From NCBI GenBank assembly GCA_031551965.1, contig JAVBMW010000010.1:33746-97745 (forward strand): a stretch of DNA of 64,000 nt. Reading direction: 5' to 3'. The stretch comes from CALVGQ01 sp031551965 (GTDB lineage Bacteria > Bacillota_I > Bacilli_A > Erysipelotrichales > Erysipelotrichaceae). The position numbers were made by a program, and so were the translations under genes. The notes under the pieces are model-generated. The model searched no databases. It was given only the letters and a program-made list of their open reading frames with translations, and was not told where the DNA came from. How positions within the stretch are numbered: the stretch's first letter is position 1; every line of letters begins with the position of its first letter. This document shows positions 18,797-28,246 of the stretch, one piece after another.

Positions 18797-18843
18797 CAAA
18801 AAAGTCATATCTCCCTTTAAATAAAGGATTTGTGGCTTTTTTT
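18797..18843 (+). terminator. Terminator of the recombinase gene
   Basis: An imperfect 11-bp stem (aaaaagtcata with tgtggcttttt, including G-U pairs) ends in a T-run that runs into the right inverted repeat. Confidence 0.6.
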
Positions 18844-18867
18844 CGTTAAACATACTATTCTACGAAA
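18840..18867 (-). repeat. Right 28-bp inverted repeat (IR-R)
   Basis: The exact reverse complement of 17437-17464. It contains CATACTATT, a possible weak -10 (TACTAT at 18853-18858) facing xre, with a poor -35 (TTGTGG) inside the invertible segment. Confidence 0.85.
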
Positions 18868-18895
18868 ATTCATAACAACTGTTGAGAGGTAGCAT

Positions 18896-19162
18896 GTGAA
18901 TGATTTAAAAATTACTAAACAACAAGAGGAAATGATATCTATTTTTGTTAAGGCTTTACCTGATTTAAGAAAAGAAATAGGAGTTTCTCAAACTGTTCTT
19001 GGTGAAAAAATAGGGAAAAGCCGACAAACTATTTCTCTTATTGAAAGAGGAGAGGCACCACTGACTTGGGATACCTTTCTATCTATTATTCTTTTTTTTA
19101 AGGTAAATTATTCAAAAAAAGAAAAAGAATTTAATGCATTAGAGCAGTTTTTACGAATTTAG
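18896..19162 (+). CDS. XRE-family transcriptional regulator
   Basis: An 88-residue DNA-binding protein consisting of little more than one helix-turn-helix. LRKEIGVSQTVLGEKIGKSRQTISLIERGE (residues 26-55) is a textbook Cro/CI-type motif. It begins at GTG with GAGAGG in front. It lies between the right inverted repeat and essC (18-base gap), so it is the natural candidate to regulate the type VII locus or the recombinase segment. No ligand-binding domain is present. Confidence 0.85.
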   Translation: MNDLKITKQQEEMISIFVKALPDLRKEIGVSQTVLGEKIGKSRQTISLIERGEAPLTWDTFLSIILFFKVNYSKKEKEFNALEQFLRI

Positions 19163-19180
19163 ATGAAAGGATTTTAGTTT

Positions 19181-22100
19181 ATGGTAATCAATTACATCAG
19201 AAATAATCAAATGTATTCAATAACTTTACCCGAAAAAGTAAAAGGACAATTTTGGATAAAGAACTTTGAAGAATCAGCAAATTCAAAAGATCTAGTAAGT
19301 ATCGAAGCAAAAGAGAATAAATGGATAATAAAGAGCAATAAGAAAGTTGTTATTCTAGATTCAAATAACAATTATGTAGAGAGTGTTATTTTGACCGACT
19401 CAAGTTTATTTAAAATGAAGTTTTTAAATAGTGAAGAAACAATGATTGTTTTAACTGAGGCTACTTCTAAAAGTAGTCAAACTTTTAAAAAAATAGCAGT
19501 TAAACATCCAATTGAATTAACAATAGGTAGAACAACTGAAAATAGTATATGTTATTCTAATAAATATGTATCAGCTAGCCATGCAAAACTTAGTTTTGAT
19601 GGTGAAAATTGGATTGTTACTGATTTAGATAGCAGAAATGGAACTTTTGTAGGGAATCATAAAATTAGTACAAAAGGTATTAACTATGGTGAATGTATTT
19701 ATATATTAGGACTGAAAATAATAGTCGGAGATCAATTCTTTGCAATAAATAATCCATATAATCAGGTAACAATTAATTCAAAAGTCGATCAACCTCTAGA
19801 AAAACAAACTGTGAATGTTGAAAATGATCATGAGGAAATAGAGGATAAGTATTTTTATCGGTCACCAATATTTAAAAAAGAATTAAATAAAGTGAAGATT
19901 ACGATTGACCCACCACCAAGTATACAGAAAGCTGAAGAAGTTCCTCTTACGTTAATGTTAGGACCGGCTTTAACTATGGCAGTTGCCTCTGTGAGTACAG
20001 GTTATCTTTCAGTACTCAATATTTTAAATAGAGGGGGCAAATTTGTTGAGGCGATGCCAACTTTAATTATGAGTGGAAGCATGTTACTAGGCACATTGTT
20101 GTGGCCGTTACTTACAAAGCAAAATGAAAAAAACAAAAAACTCAAAAATGAAAAAAATCGTCAAGATAAATATTTAGCTTATATTGAATCAGTTAGAGAT
20201 GAGATAAAAAAAGCATGTAAGGAACAAACAGAAATCTTAAATCAAACACTTATTACTAGTGAAAGTTGTATAGACCGCATTGCAAATGTTGATCGAAACC
20301 TTTGGGAGCGCATTATAGGGCAAAATGATTTTTTAACTTTAAGTATTGGTAGAGGAAATATTCCTTTAAATGCGGAGATAAAAATACCGGATAAAAAGTT
20401 CTCAATGGATGATGATACGTTATTAAATGCGATGTATTCTTTAGCAAATGAACCTAAAAATTTAATTAATGTACCAATAAGTTTATCATTAATAGAAAAA
20501 TACATTGTAGGGATTATTGGTAAAAGAGAAGATAGCATTTCTTTTATGAACAATTTACTTTTACAATTAGTGGCTTTGCATAGCTATGATGAACTGAAAG
20601 TAATAGTTATTTCTGATAAAGATGAATTATCAAATTGGGAATTTATGAAATGGACTCCGCATATTTGGAACGATGAAAAAACATTTCGATATTTTGCCAA
20701 TAATTTAGAAGAGGTTAAGGAACTATCGATTGCTTTGGAAAAAATCATTGAAAACCGAAGTGAAGATTCAAGAAAAGGATATATGGAGTATTTTCCTTAT
20801 TACGTTATTGTATGTGCCAACAAAGACTTGGCAGATAAATGCGAAGCTTTAGGTAAAATATTGAAATTTGAAGAAAATAGAGGATTGAGTATTATAACTT
20901 TATATGATGAAATGCAAAATTTACCTAAAGAAACTAAATGTGTAATTGAGGTATCAAATAAAGAATGTACTATTTTTGATAAAGATAGAGTATCTACAGA
21001 AAAAATGATTTTTACTTTTGAAGCGATTAATCAAAATATTATAAAGCGTGCAACTGAAACATTAGCAAACGTTCAGTTGAATTTAGCCAATCAAAAATAT
21101 GCATTACCAAACATGATTACTTTCTTGGAACTATTTAATGTAGGAAAAATTGAGCACCTCAATATTTTGTCAAGATGGAAAGAAAATAATCCAACTATGA
21201 CTTTACAAGCACCTGTAGGCGTTGACAATTTTGGAGAACCATTTGTTTTAGATCTCCACGAAAAATTTCACGGGCCGCATGGCCTAATAGCAGGGATGAC
21301 TGGATCGGGTAAGAGTGAGTTCATCATAACATACATCCTTTCTTTAGCAATTAATTACCACCCCAATGAAGTAGCCTTTATATTGATTGACTATAAAGGC
21401 GGTGGATTAACTGGTGCATTTGAGGATAGTGAAAGAGGTATAAAACTTCCTCACCTTGCGGGTACAATAACAAATCTTGATGGAGCATCCGTTAAGAGAT
21501 CTTTGATATCAATACAAAGTGAATTGAGAAGAAGACAAGCTATATTTAATTTTGCAAGAAAACAATCAAATGAAGGAACAATGGATATTTATAAGTACCA
21601 AAAACTTTTTAGAGAAAAAGTGGTAAATGAACCATTGCCTCACTTATTTATTATATCAGATGAATTTGCAGAGTTAAAATCACAGCAACCTGAATTTATG
21701 GAACAATTGATTAGTGCTGCCAGAATTGGTAGGAGCTTAGGAGTACATTTGATCTTAGCTACCCAAAAACCTTCAGGAGTTGTTGATGATCAAATATGGA
21801 GTAACAGTAAATTTAAGGTATGCTTAAAAGTTCAAGAAAAAGCAGATAGTAATGAGATGATAAAACGTCCAGACGCTGCTGAACTTGTACAAACAGGAAG
21901 ATTCTATCTACAAGTTGGATACAATGAATTTTTTGCACTAGGACAATCGGCATGGTGTGGAGCAGAGTATATTCCAACAGAGGATGTTGAGAAGATTGTC
22001 GATTCTAATGTTCAGTTAGTAGACAATATAGGTAGAGTGATTAAAGAAGCAAAATCAGATAAGAAAAAGGATAAAAATGAAAAAACAAAACAAATCGTCT

Positions 22101-23770
22101 CAATTATGAAATATTTATCGGATTTGGCTGTTGAAGAAAATATATCGGTAAGACCATTATGGCTTGAACCGATTCCAGCACTAATTTTTGTAGACGAAAT
22201 AGAAGAAAAATATAATTATAAACCATCACAAATGATAATTGATCCAATTATTGGAGAATATGATGATCCGTTTAATCAATGTCAACATGTATTAAAACTG
22301 GATTTATCAAATGATGGAAACTGCATTATTTATGGTTCGACAGGCAATGGGAAGACAACATTTTTGACAACATTAGTTTATTCCATGATAAGAAACCACG
22401 ATGCTGACACATTGAATATTTATATTTTGGATTTTGGAGCTGAAACTCTTAAATCATTCGAAAAGGCACCACAGGTTGGTGGTGTGTTAACTTCATCTCA
22501 GTCTGAGAGAATTAATAATTTATTTAAAATGTTACAGCAAGAGTTAGACAGAAGAAAAAATTTATTTTCTGATTTTGGTGGAGATTTGTTGTCATATTGT
22601 AATGCAACTGGAAAAAATGAGCCAAATATTGTAGTAATTTTAAATAATTATGCAGGATTTATAGAACAATTTGAAGATTTAGAAGATATGTTTGGATTGT
22701 TAACTAGAGATGGAACAAAATACGGAATTTATTTTGTAGTCAGTGCTGCAAGCGCAAGCACAATTCGTTATAGGATTGTAGGAAATTTTAATCAATTATT
22801 GACACTACAACTTAATGATGAAAGCGATTATTCATCCATTGTTGGGAAAACAGAAGGTTTAATTCCAACAAATTACAAAGGTAGAGGACTAGTGCCGATT
22901 GATAGAGTATACGAATTTCAAACAGCTCATTGTTCAAATGTATCGGATCAATATAGCTATGTAAGAGAATATTGTGCCAAGTTAGTTAAAGAGTCAAAGG
23001 TGTTCGCAAAGCCGATTCCAATCCTTCCAAAGTATGTAAATATAGAGTCTTTGGAACTAAGAAATATAAGTTTTAGAAATGTTCCGATTGGTATAAATAA
23101 AAAATCATTAACAAACCAATATGTTAACTTAGATAATAAATACATTTATCCAGTCGTTGCAAAAGAAATTTATAGTTTACAGTATTTTGCACAAGGTTTA
23201 GCTGAAGTTTTAGCGGAGACATCCAATGAAGTTATTGTTTTAGATGAATCAAAATTGTTCATTGAAGATTTGAACAAAAAGTATCGATATTATTCAGATA
23301 AATTTGATGAAATTATTATTGATTTGTTTGATGAAGTTTTGAAAAGAAATCATGCATATGTTGATGCAGGTCATGATTTTAGTGTTTTCGATAATTTTGA
23401 TGAAAAAGCAGTTATTATTGTTTGTCCAAATAAAACAATAGAAAAGTTAAGTGAAGATTCAAAGGATAAATTAAAAGCAGTGCTAGATAATGGAACCTCA
23501 TATTACAAAGTTAAATTCATATTGGTTGAGTCATCTAACCAATTCAGTAGTCTCAAGTTTAATAGCTGGTTTGATAAACATGTTACGGGTAAAGATGGAA
23601 TTTGGTTATCTAATGGGTTCGCTGAGCAATTTAATTTAACACCAAATACTACAACTCCAGATTTGTATAAGGAAGTAGAACCTGGTTTCGGTTATGTATT
23701 AAATCGTGGAAAAGTTTCGCTTCTTAAAATGCTCACAACAAAGTTACAGGAGAATGATGATTATGAATAA
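19181..23770 (+). CDS. essC: Type VII secretion ATPase EssC with N-terminal FHA domain
   Basis: The 1529-residue membrane motor of a Firmicutes-type VII (T7SSb) system. Order: an N-terminal FHA-type domain (about 110-170, with IGR and SASH phosphothreonine-pocket residues), two membrane helices (about 255-310), then FtsK/SpoIIIE-like ATPase domains. D1 has Walker A GMTGSGKS (about 704) and Walker B LFIISDEF. D2 has Walker A GSTGNGKT (about 1051), but its Walker B reads VVILNNY without an acidic residue. A degenerate D3 follows. It overlaps yukD by 8 bases, so translation is coupled. Confidence 0.95.
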   Translation: MVINYIRNNQMYSITLPEKVKGQFWIKNFEESANSKDLVSIEAKENKWIIKSNKKVVILDSNNNYVESVILTDSSLFKMKFLNSEETMIVLTEATSKSSQTFKKIAVKHPIELTIGRTTENSICYSNKYVSASHAKLSFDGENWIVTDLDSRNGTFVGNHKISTKGINYGECIYILGLKIIVGDQFFAINNPYNQVTINSKVDQPLEKQTVNVENDHEEIEDKYFYRSPIFKKELNKVKITIDPPPSIQKAEEVPLTLMLGPALTMAVASVSTGYLSVLNILNRGGKFVEAMPTLIMSGSMLLGTLLWPLLTKQNEKNKKLKNEKNRQDKYLAYIESVRDEIKKACKEQTEILNQTLITSESCIDRIANVDRNLWERIIGQNDFLTLSIGRGNIPLNAEIKIPDKKFSMDDDTLLNAMYSLANEPKNLINVPISLSLIEKYIVGIIGKREDSISFMNNLLLQLVALHSYDELKVIVISDKDELSNWEFMKWTPHIWNDEKTFRYFANNLEEVKELSIALEKIIENRSEDSRKGYMEYFPYYVIVCANKDLADKCEALGKILKFEENRGLSIITLYDEMQNLPKETKCVIEVSNKECTIFDKDRVSTEKMIFTFEAINQNIIKRATETLANVQLNLANQKYALPNMITFLELFNVGKIEHLNILSRWKENNPTMTLQAPVGVDNFGEPFVLDLHEKFHGPHGLIAGMTGSGKSEFIITYILSLAINYHPNEVAFILIDYKGGGLTGAFEDSERGIKLPHLAGTITNLDGASVKRSLISIQSELRRRQAIFNFARKQSNEGTMDIYKYQKLFREKVVNEPLPHLFIISDEFAELKSQQPEFMEQLISAARIGRSLGVHLILATQKPSGVVDDQIWSNSKFKVCLKVQEKADSNEMIKRPDAAELVQTGRFYLQVGYNEFFALGQSAWCGAEYIPTEDVEKIVDSNVQLVDNIGRVIKEAKSDKKKDKNEKTKQIVSIMKYLSDLAVEENISVRPLWLEPIPALIFVDEIEEKYNYKPSQMIIDPIIGEYDDPFNQCQHVLKLDLSNDGNCIIYGSTGNGKTTFLTTLVYSMIRNHDADTLNIYILDFGAETLKSFEKAPQVGGVLTSSQSERINNLFKMLQQELDRRKNLFSDFGGDLLSYCNATGKNEPNIVVILNNYAGFIEQFEDLEDMFGLLTRDGTKYGIYFVVSAASASTIRYRIVGNFNQLLTLQLNDESDYSSIVGKTEGLIPTNYKGRGLVPIDRVYEFQTAHCSNVSDQYSYVREYCAKLVKESKVFAKPIPILPKYVNIESLELRNISFRNVPIGINKKSLTNQYVNLDNKYIYPVVAKEIYSLQYFAQGLAEVLAETSNEVIVLDESKLFIEDLNKKYRYYSDKFDEIIIDLFDEVLKRNHAYVDAGHDFSVFDNFDEKAVIIVCPNKTIEKLSEDSKDKLKAVLDNGTSYYKVKFILVESSNQFSSLKFNSWFDKHVTGKDGIWLSNGFAEQFNLTPNTTTPDLYKEVEPGFGYVLNRGKVSLLKMLTTKLQENDDYE

Positions 23771-24014
23771 AGTGCTAATCGAAATAACTATACCTGCCGC
23801 TGGTAAAGTTTGTGACTTTTGGATTCCTAGACACTTACATTTGTCTGAAGCATTGAAACTAATTAGTAAAATTGCTAATGAAACATGTGACGGATTGTTT
23901 ATTGCAGATGATTCGACACTAATTTGTAACAAAGAAGATGGAAAGATTTTAAATCTTAACCACAGTATTTACGAACTTGGTTTAAAGAATGGTTCAAAAC
24001 TTATTTTAATTTAA
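23763..24014 (+). CDS. YukD/EsaB-like ubiquitin-fold protein
   Basis: This 83-residue protein has the size and pattern of the ubiquitin-like T7SS component YukD/EsaB: MNKVLIEITIPAAGKVCDFWIP, then an amphipathic helix, then a terminal NGSKLILI strand. In staphylococci and bacilli this protein is needed for secretion. Several ATGs lie close together. AGGAG is 10 bases before the one at 23763, which I chose. A gene starting earlier in the frame would run into essC. Confidence 0.88.
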   Translation: MNKVLIEITIPAAGKVCDFWIPRHLHLSEALKLISKIANETCDGLFIADDSTLICNKEDGKILNLNHSIYELGLKNGSKLILI

Positions 24015-24032
24015 TATTAATCATTTGATTTT

Positions 24033-24048
24033 AACTGATTTGTCAGTT
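24033..24048 (+). other. Intercistronic hairpin before esxA
   Basis: AACTGA and TCAGTT pair across TTTG, with weaker complementarity extending outward over about 20 more bases. There is no T-run, so it more likely stabilises or is a cleavage point of the transcript ahead of the abundant Esx proteins. Confidence 0.35.
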
Positions 24049-24086
24049 GATTTGAATGTTAATAAGAGAAGAAAGGAGGTAAATAT

Positions 24087-24389
24087 ATGGCTGAAACTAT
24101 TATCGTATCCCCTCAGGTGTTAAGAACAGCTGCATCAAAAATTGAATCATTAGCCAATGAATACATGACTAATTACAATCAACTTTATGTTGAAATGGAT
24201 TCAATGAATAGTACTTGGGCTGATAAAGCTAATGTAGCATTTATTACCCAAATCGATGGATTTAAAGATGATTTCAAAAAAATGTATCAACAAATGATGG
24301 CTTATGCAGAGTACTTAAGAAAATCTGCAGAAACTTATGACAAAACTCAAGAAGAAATTATTCAGGCAGCTAAAAAATTAGCTAACTAA
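24087..24389 (+). CDS. WXG100 family secreted protein, EsxA-like
   Basis: A 100-residue helical-hairpin protein of the ESAT-6/WXG100 type, the canonical T7SS substrate. The turn motif is NSTWADKA (Trp44), so the usual W-x-G is W-A-D. The C-terminal helix carries YDKTQEE, matching the YxxxD/E secretion signal. The site AGAAAGGAGG is very strong. It follows the EssC-YukD pair and is followed by a second helical partner. Confidence 0.92.
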   Translation: MAETIIVSPQVLRTAASKIESLANEYMTNYNQLYVEMDSMNSTWADKANVAFITQIDGFKDDFKKMYQQMMAYAEYLRKSAETYDKTQEEIIQAAKKLAN

Positions 24390-24404
24390 GAAAGGAGAAA
24401 ATTT

Positions 24405-24713
24405 ATGCCGGTAAATGAAGGAATTCAAATATCCACGCAAGTATTGTTGGATACATCCGAAAAAGTACGTTCTATAAACAGAACATTAGATTTAAGATTG
24501 GCAGATATCAATAAAGCAATGAATGATATTGAAGTTCAACACAACAGTTCATCAGGTAGAGAAATTCGTTCAAACATGAATGCAATGAAACCTCGCTTTG
24601 ATCAATACAACGGAGTAGTTGAATCATATTGTAAATTTTTAGTTGATACAGCACAAAAAGTTGAATCAGTTGAACAAACTTTAACAACAAACGCATCCCA
24701 ATTTAAGCAATAA
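24405..24713 (+). CDS. WXG100-like helical protein lacking the WXG motif
   Basis: A 102-residue, fully helical protein with the length and hairpin pattern of Esx proteins. It has no tryptophan at all: the turn between helices reads EVQHNSSSGRE. It may form a heterodimer with the preceding EsxA-like protein, as Esx pairs do. GAAAGGAG precedes it, and a strong terminator-like hairpin follows the stop. Confidence 0.8.
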   Translation: MPVNEGIQISTQVLLDTSEKVRSINRTLDLRLADINKAMNDIEVQHNSSSGREIRSNMNAMKPRFDQYNGVVESYCKFLVDTAQKVESVEQTLTTNASQFKQ

Positions 24714-24718
24714 AGTTT

Positions 24719-24750
24719 ATTGGGCGATGCTCAAATCATCGCCCAATTTT
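24719..24750 (+). terminator. Terminator after the esx pair
   Basis: A perfect 11-bp GC-rich stem (attgggcgatg / catcgcccaat) with a 7-base loop is followed by TTTT. It probably lets the small Esx proteins be made in excess over the later genes. Confidence 0.8.
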
Positions 24751-24775
24751 AAGAAAGAAATGACGGGGATTAAAT

Positions 24776-27094
24776 ATGAAGAAAATAATAAAGCTTATTT
24801 TAAGTTTAACAATCCTTCTAGGTATAGCTTCGCCACTTACTGGTTGTAGTAAAGAAAGTGAAGAAACTATAATCACTAACGGACAATGGTTACAAGTATT
24901 AACGAATGAATTTGGAATGTTTTCTTATCAATCTGACGAACCTTATATTAAGACAATAAATAATTCAAATGAATATTTTGATGCAGTACAAATCGCATAT
25001 GAATGGGGAGTAATTGATGGATCAGAACTTGTTTTAAGTGATCCAGCAACGAAAGGATTCATTGCACAAACACTAGTAAAAACAGTTGGTTTTTATGATG
25101 TTGAAAATAAAACTATGGATGAAATTGTTCAATTTGCCCTTGATAACAAATATGTTTCCTTTGAAGATAAAGGCAAATTTGATTATAAAAGAAATGTTAC
25201 TCAACAAGAAGCTTTAGATTCATTAGAGTTTTCTAAAATGATTTGGATAAATAGACCTGTTCCAGAAAATAAAGAAGATGTGGAATATGCAGATAATGTT
25301 ACAGATATGAATAAGTTGGGTTTGTTTGCTAGTGATATAGAGTATAACAGTGAAACTAATCAAGTTAAACTTCCTGCAAAATATGCTGAAGATATTGAAG
25401 AAGGCAGTATTTATATTATCCCAAATAATAATGGTTTAGGACGCATTGCTTTGAAAGCAGATCAAATTGAGATTATAGATGATTATGTCATTATCACAAA
25501 TAAAGCTGCAACTTTTGAAGAAGTTGTTGAAGAGTTGGATATCAGCGGAAGAATAGTTGCGAATTTTGATGAATCACCAATTATTGATGGTCTTGGAAAT
25601 GTAACAAAACCATCTGGTAGTATTGAGGGTACGGTAGCAACAACTAATCTAAATATTAATAATTTAGGTTCAAATTCAGAAAACGTTGATTTTGAACAGT
25701 TAGCATCTGGGAAAGGAAGTTCTTTTAGCTTCAAAACGGATGGTTTAGAAATTAAAGGTAATGCTTCAGGAAGTAGTATTTCATTTTCTATTAAGGGAGA
25801 TAGTAAGCTATCTGGCGGTGGTCAAGTACATGTAGAAAAAGAGTATGCTATTGAGAATATAAGTGTAGATTATGATTGTGATGCATATGTACATTGGGAT
25901 TGGTTCAATTCTGAAGTTAGAGTTAATAATGCTTATATAAAAGCAAATTATAAAATCGTAGATCGAACTTATTTAAGCTATACTCACGAAATAGAAGGTC
26001 ATTTTGCACCCAAATATTCCAATGGTAATGGTAAATTTCCATCCAATTTAAGCAGAGCTATTTTGAAAGATGCTGATGCAAAAGGTGCTAAAACGATTAA
26101 AATTGCTACTGTTCCAATGCTTAATGCATATGCGATACGAGTCGATTTGGAAGTAAAGGTAAAAATATACTTTAATGGTGAAATTGAATTGATTGTTACA
26201 ACAAATAATACATCCGGAATGGAGTATAAAGGTGGCAATAATTTAAGGTTTATACAAGAAAGTCAAAAGGAAACTAATTTAAATATTAAGGCAAACATAG
26301 AAGCTACTTTATATGCCGGATTCGTTCTTAAGTTTTTGACATACGACATTGCAGGGGTTGGGGCTGAAGTGGGTTTAGGTGTTGAAGTTAGTAATACTGT
26401 CAATTTAGTAAGTAGTAAAAATGTTTTAACAGATAGAATTATTGTAGGTGGAAATAGTAAAGTCGTTGATTCTTATATGGACCAACTTAGTGGCATGAGT
26501 TATATAAATAAAAAAGAAGAAACTGATCAATTACATACTGAAATATGTTTGGATTTTAGGACGTACTTTATATATAAAACGTTAATAGATACTAATACTG
26601 TTATTGGAAAATTTTACGCAAAAAAAGATATCCAGACAGAATTTGTTTTATTTGATAAAGATAATAATACGATAGATTTATTAAGTTTTCATATGGAAGA
26701 TGGCAATAGGGTAGGGCAGTGTACAAGAAAATATGATATCGAAGATGATGAGCTTAGCGAAGAACTAGAAGATGAAAACAGCACTATTAATAATCAAGTT
26801 GGCAGTGAATATATCGATATTGATACATATTTTGTAAATCTATTAGTCAATGAAATAACACGAATCAAAGTTACAAGTATTCCTTTTGGATATGAATCTC
26901 AAGACCTTGTTTTTGGTTCAGAAGATTCAAGTATTGCAACTATTGATGCAAACGGAAATATTACCGGCATTAGTGAAGGAACTACAACTGTTTTTGCAAT
27001 GACAAAAGATGGAAATATACGAGTGAATTGTAGTGTGGTTGTTTCTTCAATTACACAACCTGATTTTACTCCATTAGATATAAAAGGGCTTTAG
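24776..27094 (+). CDS. Large lipoprotein with C-terminal Big_2-like domain
   Basis: A 772-residue exported lipoprotein: basic start, hydrophobic helix, then lipobox PLTGC (Cys near 24). Residues 60-170 contain repeated helical units resembling weak S-layer-homology repeats. The middle (about 270-600) is beta-rich and Gly/Ser-rich. The last 80 residues form a Big_2-like immunoglobulin domain with ATIDANGNITGISEGTTTVFA. Its place inside the T7SS locus suggests an outer-face component or a cell-wall anchor of the machine. I know no characterised equivalent. Confidence 0.78.
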   Translation: MKKIIKLILSLTILLGIASPLTGCSKESEETIITNGQWLQVLTNEFGMFSYQSDEPYIKTINNSNEYFDAVQIAYEWGVIDGSELVLSDPATKGFIAQTLVKTVGFYDVENKTMDEIVQFALDNKYVSFEDKGKFDYKRNVTQQEALDSLEFSKMIWINRPVPENKEDVEYADNVTDMNKLGLFASDIEYNSETNQVKLPAKYAEDIEEGSIYIIPNNNGLGRIALKADQIEIIDDYVIITNKAATFEEVVEELDISGRIVANFDESPIIDGLGNVTKPSGSIEGTVATTNLNINNLGSNSENVDFEQLASGKGSSFSFKTDGLEIKGNASGSSISFSIKGDSKLSGGGQVHVEKEYAIENISVDYDCDAYVHWDWFNSEVRVNNAYIKANYKIVDRTYLSYTHEIEGHFAPKYSNGNGKFPSNLSRAILKDADAKGAKTIKIATVPMLNAYAIRVDLEVKVKIYFNGEIELIVTTNNTSGMEYKGGNNLRFIQESQKETNLNIKANIEATLYAGFVLKFLTYDIAGVGAEVGLGVEVSNTVNLVSSKNVLTDRIIVGGNSKVVDSYMDQLSGMSYINKKEETDQLHTEICLDFRTYFIYKTLIDTNTVIGKFYAKKDIQTEFVLFDKDNNTIDLLSFHMEDGNRVGQCTRKYDIEDDELSEELEDENSTINNQVGSEYIDIDTYFVNLLVNEITRIKVTSIPFGYESQDLVFGSEDSSIATIDANGNITGISEGTTTVFAMTKDGNIRVNCSVVVSSITQPDFTPLDIKGL

Positions 27095-27103
27095 TATTGA
27101 AGA

Positions 27104-27129
27104 GAGAAGGTCATTATCTTGACCTTCTC
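27104..27129 (+). other. Intercistronic hairpin, 10-bp perfect stem
   Basis: gagaaggtca and tgaccttctc pair around TTATCT between the lipoprotein and FHA genes. No T-run follows, so it resembles an mRNA stabiliser or partial terminator. Confidence 0.5.
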
Positions 27130-27158
27130 AACTCACTTAAATAAAACAGAGGTGTCAT

Positions 27159-28226
27159 ATGGAAAAATTTAAAGTTATTAATAAAAAAAATCAATCATTT
27201 TTAATGTTGAAAAGTCAAAAAGGTCAACAACTCAATTATCGTGAAACGGAAGAATTAAGAAATGGTAAAATTGATGGTTTATTGCCAGTTGAAGTAAAAC
27301 ATGGTCGAAATTCTTTTAAACTTACTTATAATACAACAGGACTAATTAACTTTAGTCAATATTTGCAAGGTCCAACTGATAAAGAGTCTTTTTCGTTGAT
27401 GATTAAAAATATATATGAACAGTTTAAAATGATGGAAGCTGGAGCATTTTATTGTAGAAATCTAATACTAGATTTTAAATATATTTACATTAATCCAATA
27501 AAAAAGAAATTTTATTTTATATATATTCCTATTGAATTTTATAACAACTTAATTCCATTAAAAGATTTTTATTTAGAAATCGCGACTAAATCAAAATTTC
27601 TTCCAGATGAAGACACAACATATATTAGTGAATTTATAAGCATTTTTAACTCTAAAAAGAATTTCTCAGATTTTGAATTAGCAGAATATATTAAAAAAAT
27701 ATCTTCAAATGAAGAATACACAGAAAATAAGACTTGTATTTATTGTGGTAAAAAGAATTTGGTCAGTGCTACATTTTGCACGAGTTGCTCAAAATCGTTT
27801 TCAAAGATTAAGTCAGATATCAATACAGTCTATCAGCCACAGGATAGAATGCAGAGTTATCCTGAGACTAGTGAGACATCAGTATTAGGAAATAATAGTG
27901 AAACCACGGTCTTAGGAAGTGGAGAACTCACAAATTATCCTAAGTTGATTAGAGTTAAAACAAAAGAATCAATCGAAGTGAATACATCTGTTTTTAGGCT
28001 AGGGCGTGAAAGAAGTGTATGTAATTATACTATTTCAGATAACACTGCTATAAGTAGAAGTCATGCAGACATTGTTTTAAAAAATGGAAACTATTATATA
28101 GTAGATCATAATTCCGCAAACAAAACATACTTAAATGGAAAAATGTTAAATGCAGAAACAGATTATGAGTTACAAAATGAAGCGAAAATAAAATTAGCTA
28201 ACGAAGAATTTTTATTTAAAAAATAG
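27159..28226 (+). CDS. Zinc-ribbon and FHA domain protein (DUF6382-like N-terminus)
   Basis: A 355-residue cytoplasmic protein. Residues 1-180 resemble the domain named DUF6382 that precedes FHA domains. A zinc ribbon follows (CIYCGKK at 193 and CTSC at 207). A linker then holds two threonine motifs, ETSVLG and ETTVLG (240-252), and a C-terminal FHA domain spans about 276-345 with LGRERS and SRSHAD. FHA domains bind phosphothreonine with a preference for Leu/Ile/Asp three residues on, which the linker threonines satisfy. With the adjacent phosphatase and kinase it forms a phospho-switch (inference). Confidence 0.82.
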   Translation: MEKFKVINKKNQSFLMLKSQKGQQLNYRETEELRNGKIDGLLPVEVKHGRNSFKLTYNTTGLINFSQYLQGPTDKESFSLMIKNIYEQFKMMEAGAFYCRNLILDFKYIYINPIKKKFYFIYIPIEFYNNLIPLKDFYLEIATKSKFLPDEDTTYISEFISIFNSKKNFSDFELAEYIKKISSNEEYTENKTCIYCGKKNLVSATFCTSCSKSFSKIKSDINTVYQPQDRMQSYPETSETSVLGNNSETTVLGSGELTNYPKLIRVKTKESIEVNTSVFRLGRERSVCNYTISDNTAISRSHADIVLKNGNYYIVDHNSANKTYLNGKMLNAETDYELQNEAKIKLANEEFLFKK

Positions 28227-28246
28227 AAGTCTTCAAGGGAGAGAAT

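Larger units (their letters stand above)
17437..18867. mobile_element. Candidate invertible segment carrying its own recombinase
   Basis: The segment consists of a tyrosine recombinase gene with upstream region, bounded by perfect 28-bp inverted repeats. Tyrosine recombinases acting on inverted sites flip the DNA between them. The xre gene begins 28 bases outside the right repeat, leaving no room for a complete promoter beyond it, and a terminator lies just inside. The state of the segment could therefore decide whether the xre/type VII locus is expressed. Inversion itself is inference. Confidence 0.55.

Noticed and set aside
17437..18867. Insertion sequence defined by terminal inverted repeats
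   Set aside because: The enclosed enzyme is a tyrosine recombinase, not a DDE transposase, and no flanking target-site duplication is visible. An invertible segment explains the layout better.
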